NCBI GenBank assembly: GCA_937924335.1
Contig: CALDWW010000031.1
Location: forward strand, 1-64,000
Direction of reading: 5' to 3'
Length of the DNA stretch: 64,000 nucleotides
From: an uncultured Gammaproteobacteria bacterium
GTDB lineage: Bacteria > Pseudomonadota > Gammaproteobacteria > Steroidobacterales > XN24
The notes under the pieces were generated by a model. The model did not search any database. It was not told where the DNA came from and saw only the letters and a program-made list of their open reading frames with translations. Made by a program: the position numbers and the translations under genes. Below are positions 1-7,729 of the stretch, piece after piece. The first letter of the stretch is position 1, and every line of letters begins with the position of its first letter.

Positions 1-139
1 CGCCGGAGGTGGAGCAGTCATGGGACCATAGTCGATCGGCCTCCCCGTGACCATTCCGTTGCCCCCGTCTCTCGCCTTCAGGCGAATACAACATGTCCGG
101 AGGCATGGCGCGCCGAGGCACCCGTCGATCACAGGATGA

Positions 140-778
140 TCAGGCGACTCTTCTGACCTCATCGCCGGCGAACAGCGTCTCCAGTTCCCGCATCGCCGCG
201 GCCTCGTTGTCCTGGGCCGTACCCGGGTCGATGCCCTGCCCTTCGGCGTGGATGAAACGCACGTCATCGATCCCGAGGAAGCCGAAGTAACCGCGCAGGA
301 AAGACTCCTGGAAGTCCATCTGGCCCTCGGGAGAACCGTTGGTATAGAAACCGCCGCGGGCGGTCAGCACGAAGACCTGCCGGCCGCCGAGCAGGCCGCG
401 CGGTCCGTCGGGGCCATAATCGAAGGTCCGCCCTGCACGGCCGACCATGTCGATCCAGGCCTTGAAACCGGACGTCACGGTGAAGTTATACATGGGCGAG
501 CCGATGACGATGTGGTGCGCTGCGATCAGCTCGTCCACCAGCGTGTCGGAGAGGGTCATCAGCTGGCGCTCCCCTGCCGTCAGTGCCTCGTCCGGCTTGG
601 CGAAGGCCGTGAGCATTCGCTCGTCCGGGTGCGGTGGCGGCGCGGCGCCGAGGTCGCGCGGGATCACCCGGCCACCGGGGAAACGTTCACGCCACATGGA
701 CACGAAAGTCTCCACCAGACGGCGGGTCACCGCCGTCCGTGTCATCGGACTCGTGTTGATGGCGAGCAATGTGGACAT
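140..778 (-). CDS. azoR: FMN-dependent NADH-azoreductase
   Basis: The 212-residue product matches the AzoR family in length and layout. It has a flavodoxin-like fold beginning MSTLLAINTSP, the FMN-binding segment SPMYNFTVTSGFKAWID near residues 92-108, and the GGFYTNG stretch near residue 141. The family reduces azo compounds and quinones by two-electron transfer from NAD(P)H in the cytoplasm, which protects against quinone stress. The gene reads leftwards. The next minus-strand gene upstream is a lipoprotein 238 bases away, so it is probably transcribed alone. The ATG start at 778 follows typical family alignment. I see no strong terminator between its stop and the window edge. Confidence 0.93.
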   Translation of the reverse strand: MSTLLAINTSPMTRTAVTRRLVETFVSMWRERFPGGRVIPRDLGAAPPPHPDERMLTAFAKPDEALTAGERQLMTLSDTLVDELIAAHHIVIGSPMYNFTVTSGFKAWIDMVGRAGRTFDYGPDGPRGLLGGRQVFVLTARGGFYTNGSPEGQMDFQESFLRGYFGFLGIDDVRFIHAEGQGIDPGTAQDNEAAAMRELETLFAGDEVRRVA

Positions 779-1015
779 AAATGGCTCCGCGTCAGCCGCG
801 CATTATACGGGCACCTGGATGACGGGTCCGAAGGACCGCCTCCAGTCGTGCACCGGGAAGACCGTATGCCGGTTGCGCCGCAGACAGGGGTGGATTCGCC
901 CGCTTTCTACCGCCGGTTTCTACCCGGGGCCCTTCCCGGCAGACGGACACGATCCTGGCCGCCGGCGCGGCGACAGGGGATTCAGGTGCAACAGGACAGG
1001 CGACGGACCCGGCGC

Positions 1016-1486
1016 TCAGAGGACCTTCAGAACGCGAGCCTCATTGCGGCCACCGAACAACACGCGTACCCGCTCACCGGCGCGAAACCCCACATCGGAA
1101 GACTGCACGATCACAAGGGAGTCACCCCGATCCATGTCCAGCGTAATCTCGAGACCCGCCTCGGTCGTTGCGACTTTCTCCACCTCGCGGCCCGCCACGG
1201 CGCCGGCGACGCCGCCCACGGCGCCCGCCACCCGCGAGCCGTCGCCGTCGCCGATGACCCGCCCCAGGCTGTATCCCACCGTTCCCCCGCCCAGTGTGCC
1301 GAGATTCGTGTATTCGCCCTCGATCTTAACGGGCCGCGTTGCGACCACCGCGCCGTACTGGACCCGGTATGCCTGGCGGGCGTCGCGGCGGCTGTAATCT
1401 CCGCCGCCCAGCCCCCGGGCACAACCGCTGACAGCGATCAACAGCGCGAGGCCGGCGATCAGTCTTGCTGTCGACGTCGTGTTCAT
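1016..1486 (-). CDS. Glycine-zipper 2TM-domain outer membrane lipoprotein (SlyB-like)
   Basis: This 156-residue lipoprotein has a signal peptide ending in the lipobox VSGC at about residues 18-21 and a glycine zipper (GTVGYSLGRVIGDGDGSRVAG through GGVAGAVAGREVE) spanning roughly residues 65-100. These features fit the SlyB/17-kDa-antigen superfamily, whose members sit in the outer membrane. The C-terminal part (LEITLDMDRGDSLVIVQ, then GFRAGERVRVLFGG) is the usual small beta domain. I chose the ATG at 1486 because it directly begins the signal peptide; the frame stays open for another 33 codons upstream but that part has no signal character. It is divergent from the SNF transporter. Function is structural or stress-related by family; no specific role is visible. 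Confidence 0.85.
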   Translation of the reverse strand: MNTTSTARLIAGLALLIAVSGCARGLGGGDYSRRDARQAYRVQYGAVVATRPVKIEGEYTNLGTLGGGTVGYSLGRVIGDGDGSRVAGAVGGVAGAVAGREVEKVATTEAGLEITLDMDRGDSLVIVQSSDVGFRAGERVRVLFGGRNEARVLKVL

Positions 1487-1608
1487 GGTCGATTCTCGAT
1501 TGCTGCAGATCACTAACCATAGAACGCACCGGCGACGGTCCGGTTGACACACCGTCTTCCATCGTCCGTTATCATCTGGCCCCATCGCTGTGGACGTGGG
1601 GAGGCGCC

Positions 1609-2979
1609 ATGCAGCAGATTGAAGAACAACAGGCCTGGTCGTCGAGACTGGTTTTCCTGATGGCGGCCGTCGGCGCAGCCGTGGGCCTGGGCAATCTGTG
1701 GCGATTCCCGTACACGGCCGGTATCAGCGGCGGAGCCGCATTCGTCATCGTCTATCTGGGCGCCGTCGTCCTGGTCGCCATCCCGATCGTCATGGGGGAA
1801 TTGCTCATCGGGCGTCGCGGCCGCATGAGCCCGCCAGGCAGTTTCCAGAAGCTGGCCGCGTCTGCCTCGGCCAGCCCGGCCTGGCGTTGGCTCGGCATCC
1901 TCAATGTCACCGCGGTGTTCATCATCCTGTCCTTCTACAGCGTCATCGCCGGCTGGGCGCTCGCCTATGTGCCGAAGATCGCAACGGGCGTCTTCACCGG
2001 CGCCAGCGGAGAACAGGTCAGCGCAATCTACGAGGCCCTGCTCGCCTCTCCGGTAAAGCTCGCCGTCTGGCACGGCATCTTCATCCTGGTGACCCTGTTT
2101 ATCGTGGCCAGGGGTCTCCAGAGCGGCATCGAACGCGCGGTCAAATTCCTGATGCCTACGCTTTTCTTCATGCTCGTCCTGCTGGTCATTTATGCAGGAG
2201 TCGCGGGCGACATGGCGAAAGCGCTGGATTTCCTCTTCCAGGCGGACTTCTCCAAGATCACCTCGGGCGTCGTGCTCGACGCGGTGGGGCAGGCATTCTT
2301 CTCCGTGAGCGTGGCCATGGCGATCCTGATCACCTACGGATCCTACCTGTCCAAAGACGTCTCGATCCCTGGCGCGGCGGTCATCATCGCCGGCGCCGAC
2401 ACCCTGGTCGCCCTGCTGGCTGGCCTGGCGATCTTCCCATTGGTGTTCGCCAACGGCCTGGACCCGGCCGCCGGTCCCGGGTTGATCTTCGTCACGCTGC
2501 CGCTGGCCTTCGGCGGCATGCCGGGAGGCGCTCTGTTCGGCACCATGTTCTTCCTGTTGTTCATCGTCTCGGCCCTGACGTCTTCCATCGCCGTCATGGA
2601 ACCCATCGTCGCGTGGGCGGACGAGCATAGAGGCATGCGGCGATCGATCACGACGCCGATCGTCGGCCTGCTGGCCTGGCTTCTCGGACTGACGACCGTG
2701 TTCTCTTTCAACATCTGGAGCGATGTCTACCCGCTGGCCGCCTTCGAAACGTTTGCCCAGGTCAATCTGTTCGGCCTGCAGGAATACCTGGCCGTCAACA
2801 TCATGCTGCCCCTCGGTGGCCTGCTGATCGCTGTGTTCATCGGCTGGGTCATGCCACGGACCGACTCGATTGACGAACTCGGCATGGGCGACTCACGGCT
2901 ATACCGGGTCTGGCGGTTCCTGGTGCGCTACGTCTGTCCCGTCGCGGTCGCCGGAATCCTCCTGTCCAACTGGCTGTAG
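1609..2979 (+). CDS. Sodium-dependent transporter, SNF (NSS) family
   Basis: The product is a 456-residue integral membrane protein of the neurotransmitter:sodium symporter family. The hallmark N-terminal segment FLMAAVGAAVGLGNLWRFPY (residues 14-33), which contributes to the Na+ and substrate sites in TM1, is intact. About 11 to 12 hydrophobic segments follow, as in bacterial homologues. Bacterial members import amino acids or similar small amines with Na+; the substrate cannot be read from sequence. The ATG at 1609 is preceded by a GGGGAGG-type ribosome site at about 1598-1604. An upstream in-frame extension to 1465 overlaps the divergent lipoprotein gene and lacks membrane character, so I excluded it. 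It converges on msrA. Confidence 0.93.
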   Translation: MQQIEEQQAWSSRLVFLMAAVGAAVGLGNLWRFPYTAGISGGAAFVIVYLGAVVLVAIPIVMGELLIGRRGRMSPPGSFQKLAASASASPAWRWLGILNVTAVFIILSFYSVIAGWALAYVPKIATGVFTGASGEQVSAIYEALLASPVKLAVWHGIFILVTLFIVARGLQSGIERAVKFLMPTLFFMLVLLVIYAGVAGDMAKALDFLFQADFSKITSGVVLDAVGQAFFSVSVAMAILITYGSYLSKDVSIPGAAVIIAGADTLVALLAGLAIFPLVFANGLDPAAGPGLIFVTLPLAFGGMPGGALFGTMFFLLFIVSALTSSIAVMEPIVAWADEHRGMRRSITTPIVGLLAWLLGLTTVFSFNIWSDVYPLAAFETFAQVNLFGLQEYLAVNIMLPLGGLLIAVFIGWVMPRTDSIDELGMGDSRLYRVWRFLVRYVCPVAVAGILLSNWL

Positions 2980-3051
2980 CAGCGGGCCCCGGCCTGCGCT
3001 CAAGGCAGTCATCGTCGTGGCCAGGCTCTCCGTGGCGAATTAATCCTGGAC

Positions 3052-3708
3052 TCAGGCGGAGGATACGTCGGGCAACCCGATCGGGCAGGCGACGCCGGTA
3101 CCTCCGAGGCCACAGTATCCGTCGGGGTTCTTGGCCAGGTATTGCTGGTGGTATTCCTCGGCGAAGTAGAAGTCGGATCGCTCCGCGATCTCGGTGGTGA
3201 TCGCGCCGTACCCGCGAGCGGCCAGGGCACCCTGATATTGCTCGCGCGACTGCTCTGCAAGCGCGTATTGGTCGTGACTCTGAACATAGACCACGGATCG
3301 ATACTGGGTACCGACATCGTTGCCCTGGCGCATGCCCTGTGTCGGGTCATGGGTCTCCCAGAAGACCGCCATCAGATCCTGAAGACTGAGTTCGTCAGGC
3401 AAATAGACAACCCGGACAACCTCGGTGTGTCCGGTTCGTCCTGAGCACACTTCTTCATAGGTGGGGTTCGGGGTCGTGCCGCCGCTGTAACCAGCAGCCG
3501 TCACCCAGACGCCCGGAGTCTCCCAGAAGCGACGCTCGGCGCCCCAGAAGCAACCCAGGCCGAAAGTGACGCTGGCCGATTGACCCGGATATGGCCCACC
3601 CATCGGCCGGCCGTTGACGAAGTGGGCACCCGGGACCATGACAGGGTCCGTCCTGCCGGGGAGAGTTTCCTCGGCCGCCGGGATTCGTGTGGATTTCAGC
3701 CAGCTCAT
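3052..3708 (-). CDS. msrA: Peptide methionine-(S)-sulfoxide reductase MsrA
   Basis: The 218-residue protein reduces methionine-S-sulfoxide in proteins, using a catalytic Cys in GCFWGAE (Cys at about residue 53). The long N-terminal extension with [18 protein letters not shown] and the C-terminal [13 protein letters not shown] with recycling cysteines match the E. coli-type MsrA rather than the short forms. Motifs [22 protein letters not shown] and [18 protein letters not shown] are all present. There is no signal peptide, so it is cytoplasmic. It stands alone between a convergent transporter and a divergent EthD-domain gene and is probably part of oxidative damage repair. No strong promoter could be defined in the 150-base divergent region. 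Confidence 0.96.
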   Translation of the reverse strand: MSWLKSTRIPAAEETLPGRTDPVMVPGAHFVNGRPMGGPYPGQSASVTFGLGCFWGAERRFWETPGVWVTAAGYSGGTTPNPTYEEVCSGRTGHTEVVRVVYLPDELSLQDLMAVFWETHDPTQGMRQGNDVGTQYRSVVYVQSHDQYALAEQSREQYQGALAARGYGAITTEIAERSDFYFAEEYHQQYLAKNPDGYCGLGGTGVACPIGLPDVSSA

Positions 3709-3861
3709 GTCTACTCCGATCGTTTCGGTCTCTATCAGTTCGCCTCCGGTTCCGAGCCGGATGTGTCGACAGGCCGCTTGAGCAGGAATAATTGTCGATC
3801 AACGCATCATAGCCCACCAGCCTGATAGACTTCGCGAGCGCGATCGCGCGTGAGGAGCGTC

Positions 3862-4221
3862 ATGATCCGGTTCATCAGCTGCCTACGACGGAAAACCGAA
3901 ATCTCGCAAGCAGAGTTCCAGCGGTTCTGGGAATCGGACGAACTCGACTCGCTGGTCATGCGCATGGCCGAAGCCATCGGCGCCGATCATTACACGAAGA
4001 AGCGAACCCTGGTCGTCGATGCGAATGCCCAGATACAGAGGATCAGAGGTGGCGCTGATCCGTTCGACGGCATCATCGAATACTGGTTCTCGGGTCCGGT
4101 CGCCGGGCTCGAAGAGATCTTCGCGATCGACGCCAACCGGGAACTGATGGAGCAGATGAACGCCTGCCAGTCACGGTTTGCAGACCTGAGCCGCTCCTGC
4201 GGTTTTTTCACCGAGGGATAG
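3862..4221 (+). CDS. EthD-domain protein
   Basis: This 119-residue protein begins MIRFISCLRRKTEISQAEFQRFWESDE, the typical opening of the EthD/dimeric alpha-beta barrel family (HPSQAEFQRYW-like pattern). The fold is common in small enzymes of ring-cleavage and ether degradation; no reaction can be assigned. I use the ATG at 3862 because GAGGAG lies at 3852-3857, just upstream; the GTG at 3850 would place that ribosome site inside the coding sequence. It lies 118 bases before the UbiB-like kinase gene on the same strand, possibly co-transcribed. Confidence 0.75.
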   Translation: MIRFISCLRRKTEISQAEFQRFWESDELDSLVMRMAEAIGADHYTKKRTLVVDANAQIQRIRGGADPFDGIIEYWFSGPVAGLEEIFAIDANRELMEQMNACQSRFADLSRSCGFFTEG

Positions 4222-4339
4222 GTGATCCCGGAGAAGCAAACCTGCCTGCGCCCCCGGTGCCGCACAGCAGGTCGATGAACCGCGCCGGGCGGTCGTGTCG
4301 GCGCGCGACGGTTGCGGCCGCATCAGGAGACCTCGAAAC

Positions 4340-5668
4340 GTGACGGACACACCGAATCGCCGCAGGTCACGCGTGCCGACCACGCGGATCGGCCGGATGT
4401 TGCGGCTCGGCCTGACGGCCGGCGAACTCGCGGCGGGGGGCGTCATGGAGGGCCTGCGCAGATTGGCGACTTCGGATCGCGAGGAGGCGGTCAGCGCGCT
4501 CCTGACCGGCGCCAACGCCAAGCGGCTGGCCAAACGCCTCTCGCACATGCGGGGCGCTGCGATGAAACTGGGCCAGTTATTGTCCCTGGAGAGCGAACAC
4601 GTTTTGCCCTGGGAGTTCGCCCAGGCCCTGGCAGTACTGGGGGACTCCGCCGACACCATGCCTGTCGCCCAGCTCAACAGGCTGCTGGGACGGGAGTACG
4701 GCAAGGGCTGGCAGGACCGGTTCGAAGTCTTCGAATACGAGCCGGTGGCGGCGGCCTCCATCGGACAGGTCCACCATGTCCGCTCCGTGGACGGCCGGGA
4801 GCTGGCGCTCAAAATCCAGTATCCCGGGGTCGCCAGGAGTATCGACAGCGACGTCAACAACATGGCGACGCTATTGCGCCTGTCACGCATCCTTCCGGTG
4901 GAGATGGATGTCTCGGGTATCGTCGCCGAGGCCAAGCGCCAGCTGCGGCAAGAGGCTGACTATCTGCAGGAAGCTGACTACCTGGAAAGATATCGTGAGC
5001 TCGTCGCAGACGAACCACGCTTCCGGGTGCCGCGGGTACACCGCGACCTGACCACGCGGCGAATACTCGCGATGGACTACGTCCACGGGCAGCCGCTGAC
5101 TGCCCTCGCGGGCCCCGAGGTCCCGCAGCGCCGTCGCGATCGTGTTGGCGCTTCCCTGTATCACCTGCTGTTCAGGGAGTTGTTCGAATTCCGGGTGATG
5201 CAGACTGACCCGAATTTCGCCAACTACCTGGTTGACGGCGAGACCGCCGACATCGACCTCCTCGACTTCGGATCTACCGTTGACTTTAGCGAGGTATTCG
5301 CTGACCGGTACCGGCGCATCTGCACGGCCATGCTGGCCGATGATATGGACTCGGTACGAGCAGTTGCGCAGGAGATAGGCTACCTGCATCCGGATGATCC
5401 GCCGGAACACGTCGCCCGGATTATCGAGTTGCTGCTAATGGTCTGCGAGCCGCTGCGGCATCGGGGCACCTATGACTTCGGCGGGTCCGACCTGACCGCG
5501 CGTGCCCGTGACGCGGGCATGGACCTGGTCTTCCGCAGCGGGCATTTCCGGGCACCCCCGCCGGAGACGATCTTCCTGCACCGCAAGCTGGTCGGCTCAT
5601 TTCTGCTGTGTGCACGAATCCGGGCCCACGCGGACGTACGTAGCCTCGTCGAGCCTTTCCTCGCCTGA
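4340..5668 (+). CDS. ABC1/UbiB-family atypical kinase, ADCK3 (COQ8)-like subtype
   Basis: The 442-residue protein carries the signature motifs of the UbiB protein-kinase-like family. They are the KxGQ motif (GAAMKLGQLLSLESE), the alanine-rich loop AAASIGQVHHV, the lysine in LALKIQYPGV, and a catalytic loop MQTDPNFANYLV followed by DLLDFGST. The loop form QTDPNxxNY is that of the ADCK3/COQ8 subgroup rather than the HADPHPGN of E. coli UbiB. Family members are ATPases that support ubiquinone biosynthesis at the inner membrane. I chose the GTG at 4340 because AGGAGA at 4325-4330 is well placed; an upstream GTG at 4295 is possible. No TM segments at the C terminus, unlike UbiB. Confidence 0.88.
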   Translation: MTDTPNRRRSRVPTTRIGRMLRLGLTAGELAAGGVMEGLRRLATSDREEAVSALLTGANAKRLAKRLSHMRGAAMKLGQLLSLESEHVLPWEFAQALAVLGDSADTMPVAQLNRLLGREYGKGWQDRFEVFEYEPVAAASIGQVHHVRSVDGRELALKIQYPGVARSIDSDVNNMATLLRLSRILPVEMDVSGIVAEAKRQLRQEADYLQEADYLERYRELVADEPRFRVPRVHRDLTTRRILAMDYVHGQPLTALAGPEVPQRRRDRVGASLYHLLFRELFEFRVMQTDPNFANYLVDGETADIDLLDFGSTVDFSEVFADRYRRICTAMLADDMDSVRAVAQEIGYLHPDDPPEHVARIIELLLMVCEPLRHRGTYDFGGSDLTARARDAGMDLVFRSGHFRAPPPETIFLHRKLVGSFLLCARIRAHADVRSLVEPFLA

Positions 5669-5915
5669 TCCGCCGCGTTGAATCGAGCGGATGCTTCTGT
5701 TTGCTCTACAGTCAAGAAAACGCAACACGAGGACCTTACTCTTGCATCTCGCAGCCTTTCTGTCGGATTTATTGATGTCAAAGTCAGTCAAGATCGACCC
5801 GTCCAGAATCCTCGCTCATTGGCGACAGACCCGACCGCTCGCTTGGCGCGTCCGCTCCATGATCAACCAGCGGCGGCGATCACGGGGCATCTCGCGCAAC
5901 TGAAGGCGCGGCCTT

Positions 5916-6314
5916 TCAGTGCCCGGCGTCCAGACTGACCCTGACCCTGATCCTGTCTCCCGGATCAAAGCGGAGGACTCGGGTGTAGTTCGCACCTGCG
6001 TAGCTGTAGTGCACCCGATAGCCTGTGGTCCGGGCGTGCTCTCCAGCTTTGCACTGGCCGCGCGCTGCCTCATCTAGCGCCTGCCCGATGGCGGCCGCCA
6101 GGCCGGCGACGTCGTCGCCGCGCAGCGGCACGCCGGCCGCTGCACCGTCGTCATGGCAGCGGGAACCGGCGTCACCGGCCTCCCCGTATGAGTCGTCCTT
6201 CAGTTCTTCGACGGCGGATACGACCGCGTAGTCGTAAAAGACTTCTTCGCCCGCAGCCATGCCGCACAAGGCCAGGCCGAGGATCGTCAGAATGCGGCTC
6301 CACATGCTCGTCAT
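5916..6314 (-). CDS. Exported small protein, glycine-zipper-family relative lacking the zipper (operon gene 8)
   Basis: The 132-residue product has a signal peptide (ILTILGLALCGMAAG) and a mature part ending GYRVHYSYAGANYTRVLRF then DPGDRIRVRVSL. That ending aligns with the C terminus of the glycine-zipper protein at 12112-12675 (GYYVTYRYAGREYTTRTQE, then HPGKRIRVRVDV), and both start their mature part with a similar YAVV/YAKVVDVE segment. The central glycine zipper is missing and is replaced by an acidic, two-Cys segment. It is the last gene of the eight-gene operon; its ATG overlaps the transglycosylase stop in ATGA. I infer a periplasmic or outer-membrane-associated accessory protein. Function unknown. 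Confidence 0.75.
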   Translation of the reverse strand: MTSMWSRILTILGLALCGMAAGEEVFYDYAVVSAVEELKDDSYGEAGDAGSRCHDDGAAAGVPLRGDDVAGLAAAIGQALDEAARGQCKAGEHARTTGYRVHYSYAGANYTRVLRFDPGDRIRVRVSLDAGH

Positions 6315-7108
6315 GGTCTCCTCCCCGCCAGCGGGAATCCGGCCGTGGTCAGGCGCCTCAGCCCGGAGTCGTACTCCTCGCTACTATCGAAGAGCATCAC
6401 CACCCGGAACCGACCGACATCCTGGCGAAACCAGTCGAGCCTCAGCTCGGGTACACGCGCCTGCAGTGCCGCGACGAATGACTCGGCCCGGTAGGGCGCA
6501 TTGAACAACGCGATCTCTATCTGCCCGTCTGTGGCCGGCGATCGCGCCGGCCGCGACGCCCGCCCATCGCCCAATACGTAACGGAGGTGCCGATAGATGT
6601 AGGCGCTGTACCACCGGGCACCATCCGGTATCGGGCCGCCGTCTGTGCCGATCCGGCCGGGCCCGTAATTGTAGGCGGCCAGCGCGCGGTGCAGATCGCC
6701 GTCGTATCGCTGCAGCAATTCCTTCAGGTAGCGGGCGCCCGCCTCTACGTTCCGGCACGGCTCGTGAAGCTCCCGCACCTGGCTGAAGCCAAGATGCCGA
6801 CCCGTTCCCGGCCACAGTATCTGCATCAAACCGCGGGCGTTCGCAGAGGACACGGCGTCCGGGTCGAAGTTACTCTCTCCCCTGGCGACTGCGGCGAGCA
6901 GGCTGGTCGGCAAGTCGTGCGCAGCCGCCGCGCGGCGGAAACAGCGCTCGAAAGGCAGTGACACCGCAGGCTCCATCTGTGTTTCGCTGGCGAGAAAGTC
7001 TCGCCACGCCGATCCCGCATCCTCGGGCCCGATCGCCCGGCCCCAGGCCGCTAAGGCCGCGACCCACAGCAGCATGCATCCGAGCGCTTGCGCGAGAATA
7101 CCCCTCAC
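6311..7108 (-). CDS. Exported lytic transglycosylase (SLT family) with C-terminal SPOR-like tail (operon gene 7)
   Basis: The 265-residue protein starts with a signal peptide (residues 1-26) and has a goose-lysozyme-like SLT domain. The catalytic glutamate is E78 in ARGESNFDPDAVS, followed by NARGLMQILWPGTG and the AAYNYGPGRI motif. The family cleaves the MurNAc-GlcNAc bond of peptidoglycan to give 1,6-anhydro ends. After residue about 195 comes a region that resembles a degenerate SPOR fold (ESFVAALQARVPEL, FRVVMLFDSSEEYDSGLRRL). SPOR domains bind denuded glycan strands. Start and stop overlap both neighbours by 4 bases, so it is translationally coupled within the operon. This is the only gene of the operon with an assignable enzymatic activity. 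Confidence 0.88.
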   Translation of the reverse strand: MRGILAQALGCMLLWVAALAAWGRAIGPEDAGSAWRDFLASETQMEPAVSLPFERCFRRAAAAHDLPTSLLAAVARGESNFDPDAVSSANARGLMQILWPGTGRHLGFSQVRELHEPCRNVEAGARYLKELLQRYDGDLHRALAAYNYGPGRIGTDGGPIPDGARWYSAYIYRHLRYVLGDGRASRPARSPATDGQIEIALFNAPYRAESFVAALQARVPELRLDWFRQDVGRFRVVMLFDSSEEYDSGLRRLTTAGFPLAGRRP

Positions 7109-7710
7109 AGGTCTCCTCCCTTCAGACGCAGACCGCTGATGGACTCTATCTCCGATATTCGCCGTGCCCGGTCTTCATCGGCAGAGATACGGAAAGAGAC
7201 GAGGTATTGCCCCGGCCCGGCCTTGTGCACTCTGAATTCCCTGCCAGTGGCAGACTGCAGGTGACGAGCGAATCCGCCGGCCGAAGCCTGACTGCGAAAC
7301 GCGGTGAAGAAGGTTTCCCACTCGGAATCCCCCGCAGCCGACCCTGCCTGGCTGGCCCGCGAGAGCGCCGCGTCAGAATCAGGTGACGACGGCTGCGGGA
7401 CCTCCTGTTCGGCGGATTGCCAGCCTGACGTCGCCAGATCTCCCGTCTCGCCGACGGACTCTGCGTCGATCACCCGCTCAGCTGGCGCACCATCCTCAGG
7501 CGGACCGGACTGCGGGATCGGGTCAGCTGCCGGCAGCCCGGGGGCGGCCATGCCTCCCCCGGGTTCGGGTCGAGCCCGCGCCGCGCGCAGAGATGATCCG
7601 ATCGCCGCCGTATCAGCCGGAGCGGGGTACTCGATAACCGGGCCGCCGCTCGTGAGATATACAACGATGCCGGTGAGTACCGTTCCTGTCAGAAACCCTA
7701 ACAATCGCAT
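7105..7710 (-). CDS. Membrane-anchored protein with Pro/Ala-rich linker and SPOR-like C-terminal domain (operon gene 6)
   Basis: This 201-residue protein has one N-terminal TM helix (residues 3-22), a low-complexity Pro/Ala/Glu linker to about residue 130, and a C-terminal domain of about 65 residues (WETFFTAFRSQASAGGFARH, FRVHKAGPGQYLVSFRISAD). Its pattern of an A-rich helix, then YxVSF and a second helix, resembles a SPOR peptidoglycan-binding repeat. The architecture resembles FtsN/DedD-type proteins: cytoplasmic stub, TM, linker across the periplasm, cell-wall-binding end. It sits 19 bases after gene 5 and overlaps the transglycosylase by 4 bases. I infer it positions the transglycosylase. 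The SPOR call is from pattern only and needs a profile search. Confidence 0.7.
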   Translation of the reverse strand: MRLLGFLTGTVLTGIVVYLTSGGPVIEYPAPADTAAIGSSLRAARARPEPGGGMAAPGLPAADPIPQSGPPEDGAPAERVIDAESVGETGDLATSGWQSAEQEVPQPSSPDSDAALSRASQAGSAAGDSEWETFFTAFRSQASAGGFARHLQSATGREFRVHKAGPGQYLVSFRISADEDRARRISEIESISGLRLKGGDL

Positions 7711-7729
7711 GCTCTACTCCCTATGCGCA

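Noticed and set aside
1..139. Possible minus-strand gene start near position 22 (ATGACTGCT...) running off the left edge
   Set aside because: Only seven codons are visible and the nearest GGGGAGG is about 18 bases upstream; not supportable.
248..2630. Long open frames antisense or out of frame to the azoreductase, lipoprotein and SNF transporter genes (e.g. 248-1516 plus, 1513-2628 minus)
   Set aside because: Arg/Pro/His-rich composition typical of GC-rich shadow frames; the real genes have clear family motifs on the other strand or frame.
4951..4990. Apparent tandem duplication EADYLQ-EADYLE in the UbiB-like kinase
   Set aside because: Family members have a similar ELDY-x2-EAxN spacing here, so this is family sequence with chance similarity, not an insertion.
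5678..5938. Two short plus-strand frames (70 and 86 codons) in the gap after the UbiB-like gene
   Set aside because: No ribosome site or recognisable pattern; the encoded sequence is Arg-rich without structure. The 247-base gap is between convergent genes.
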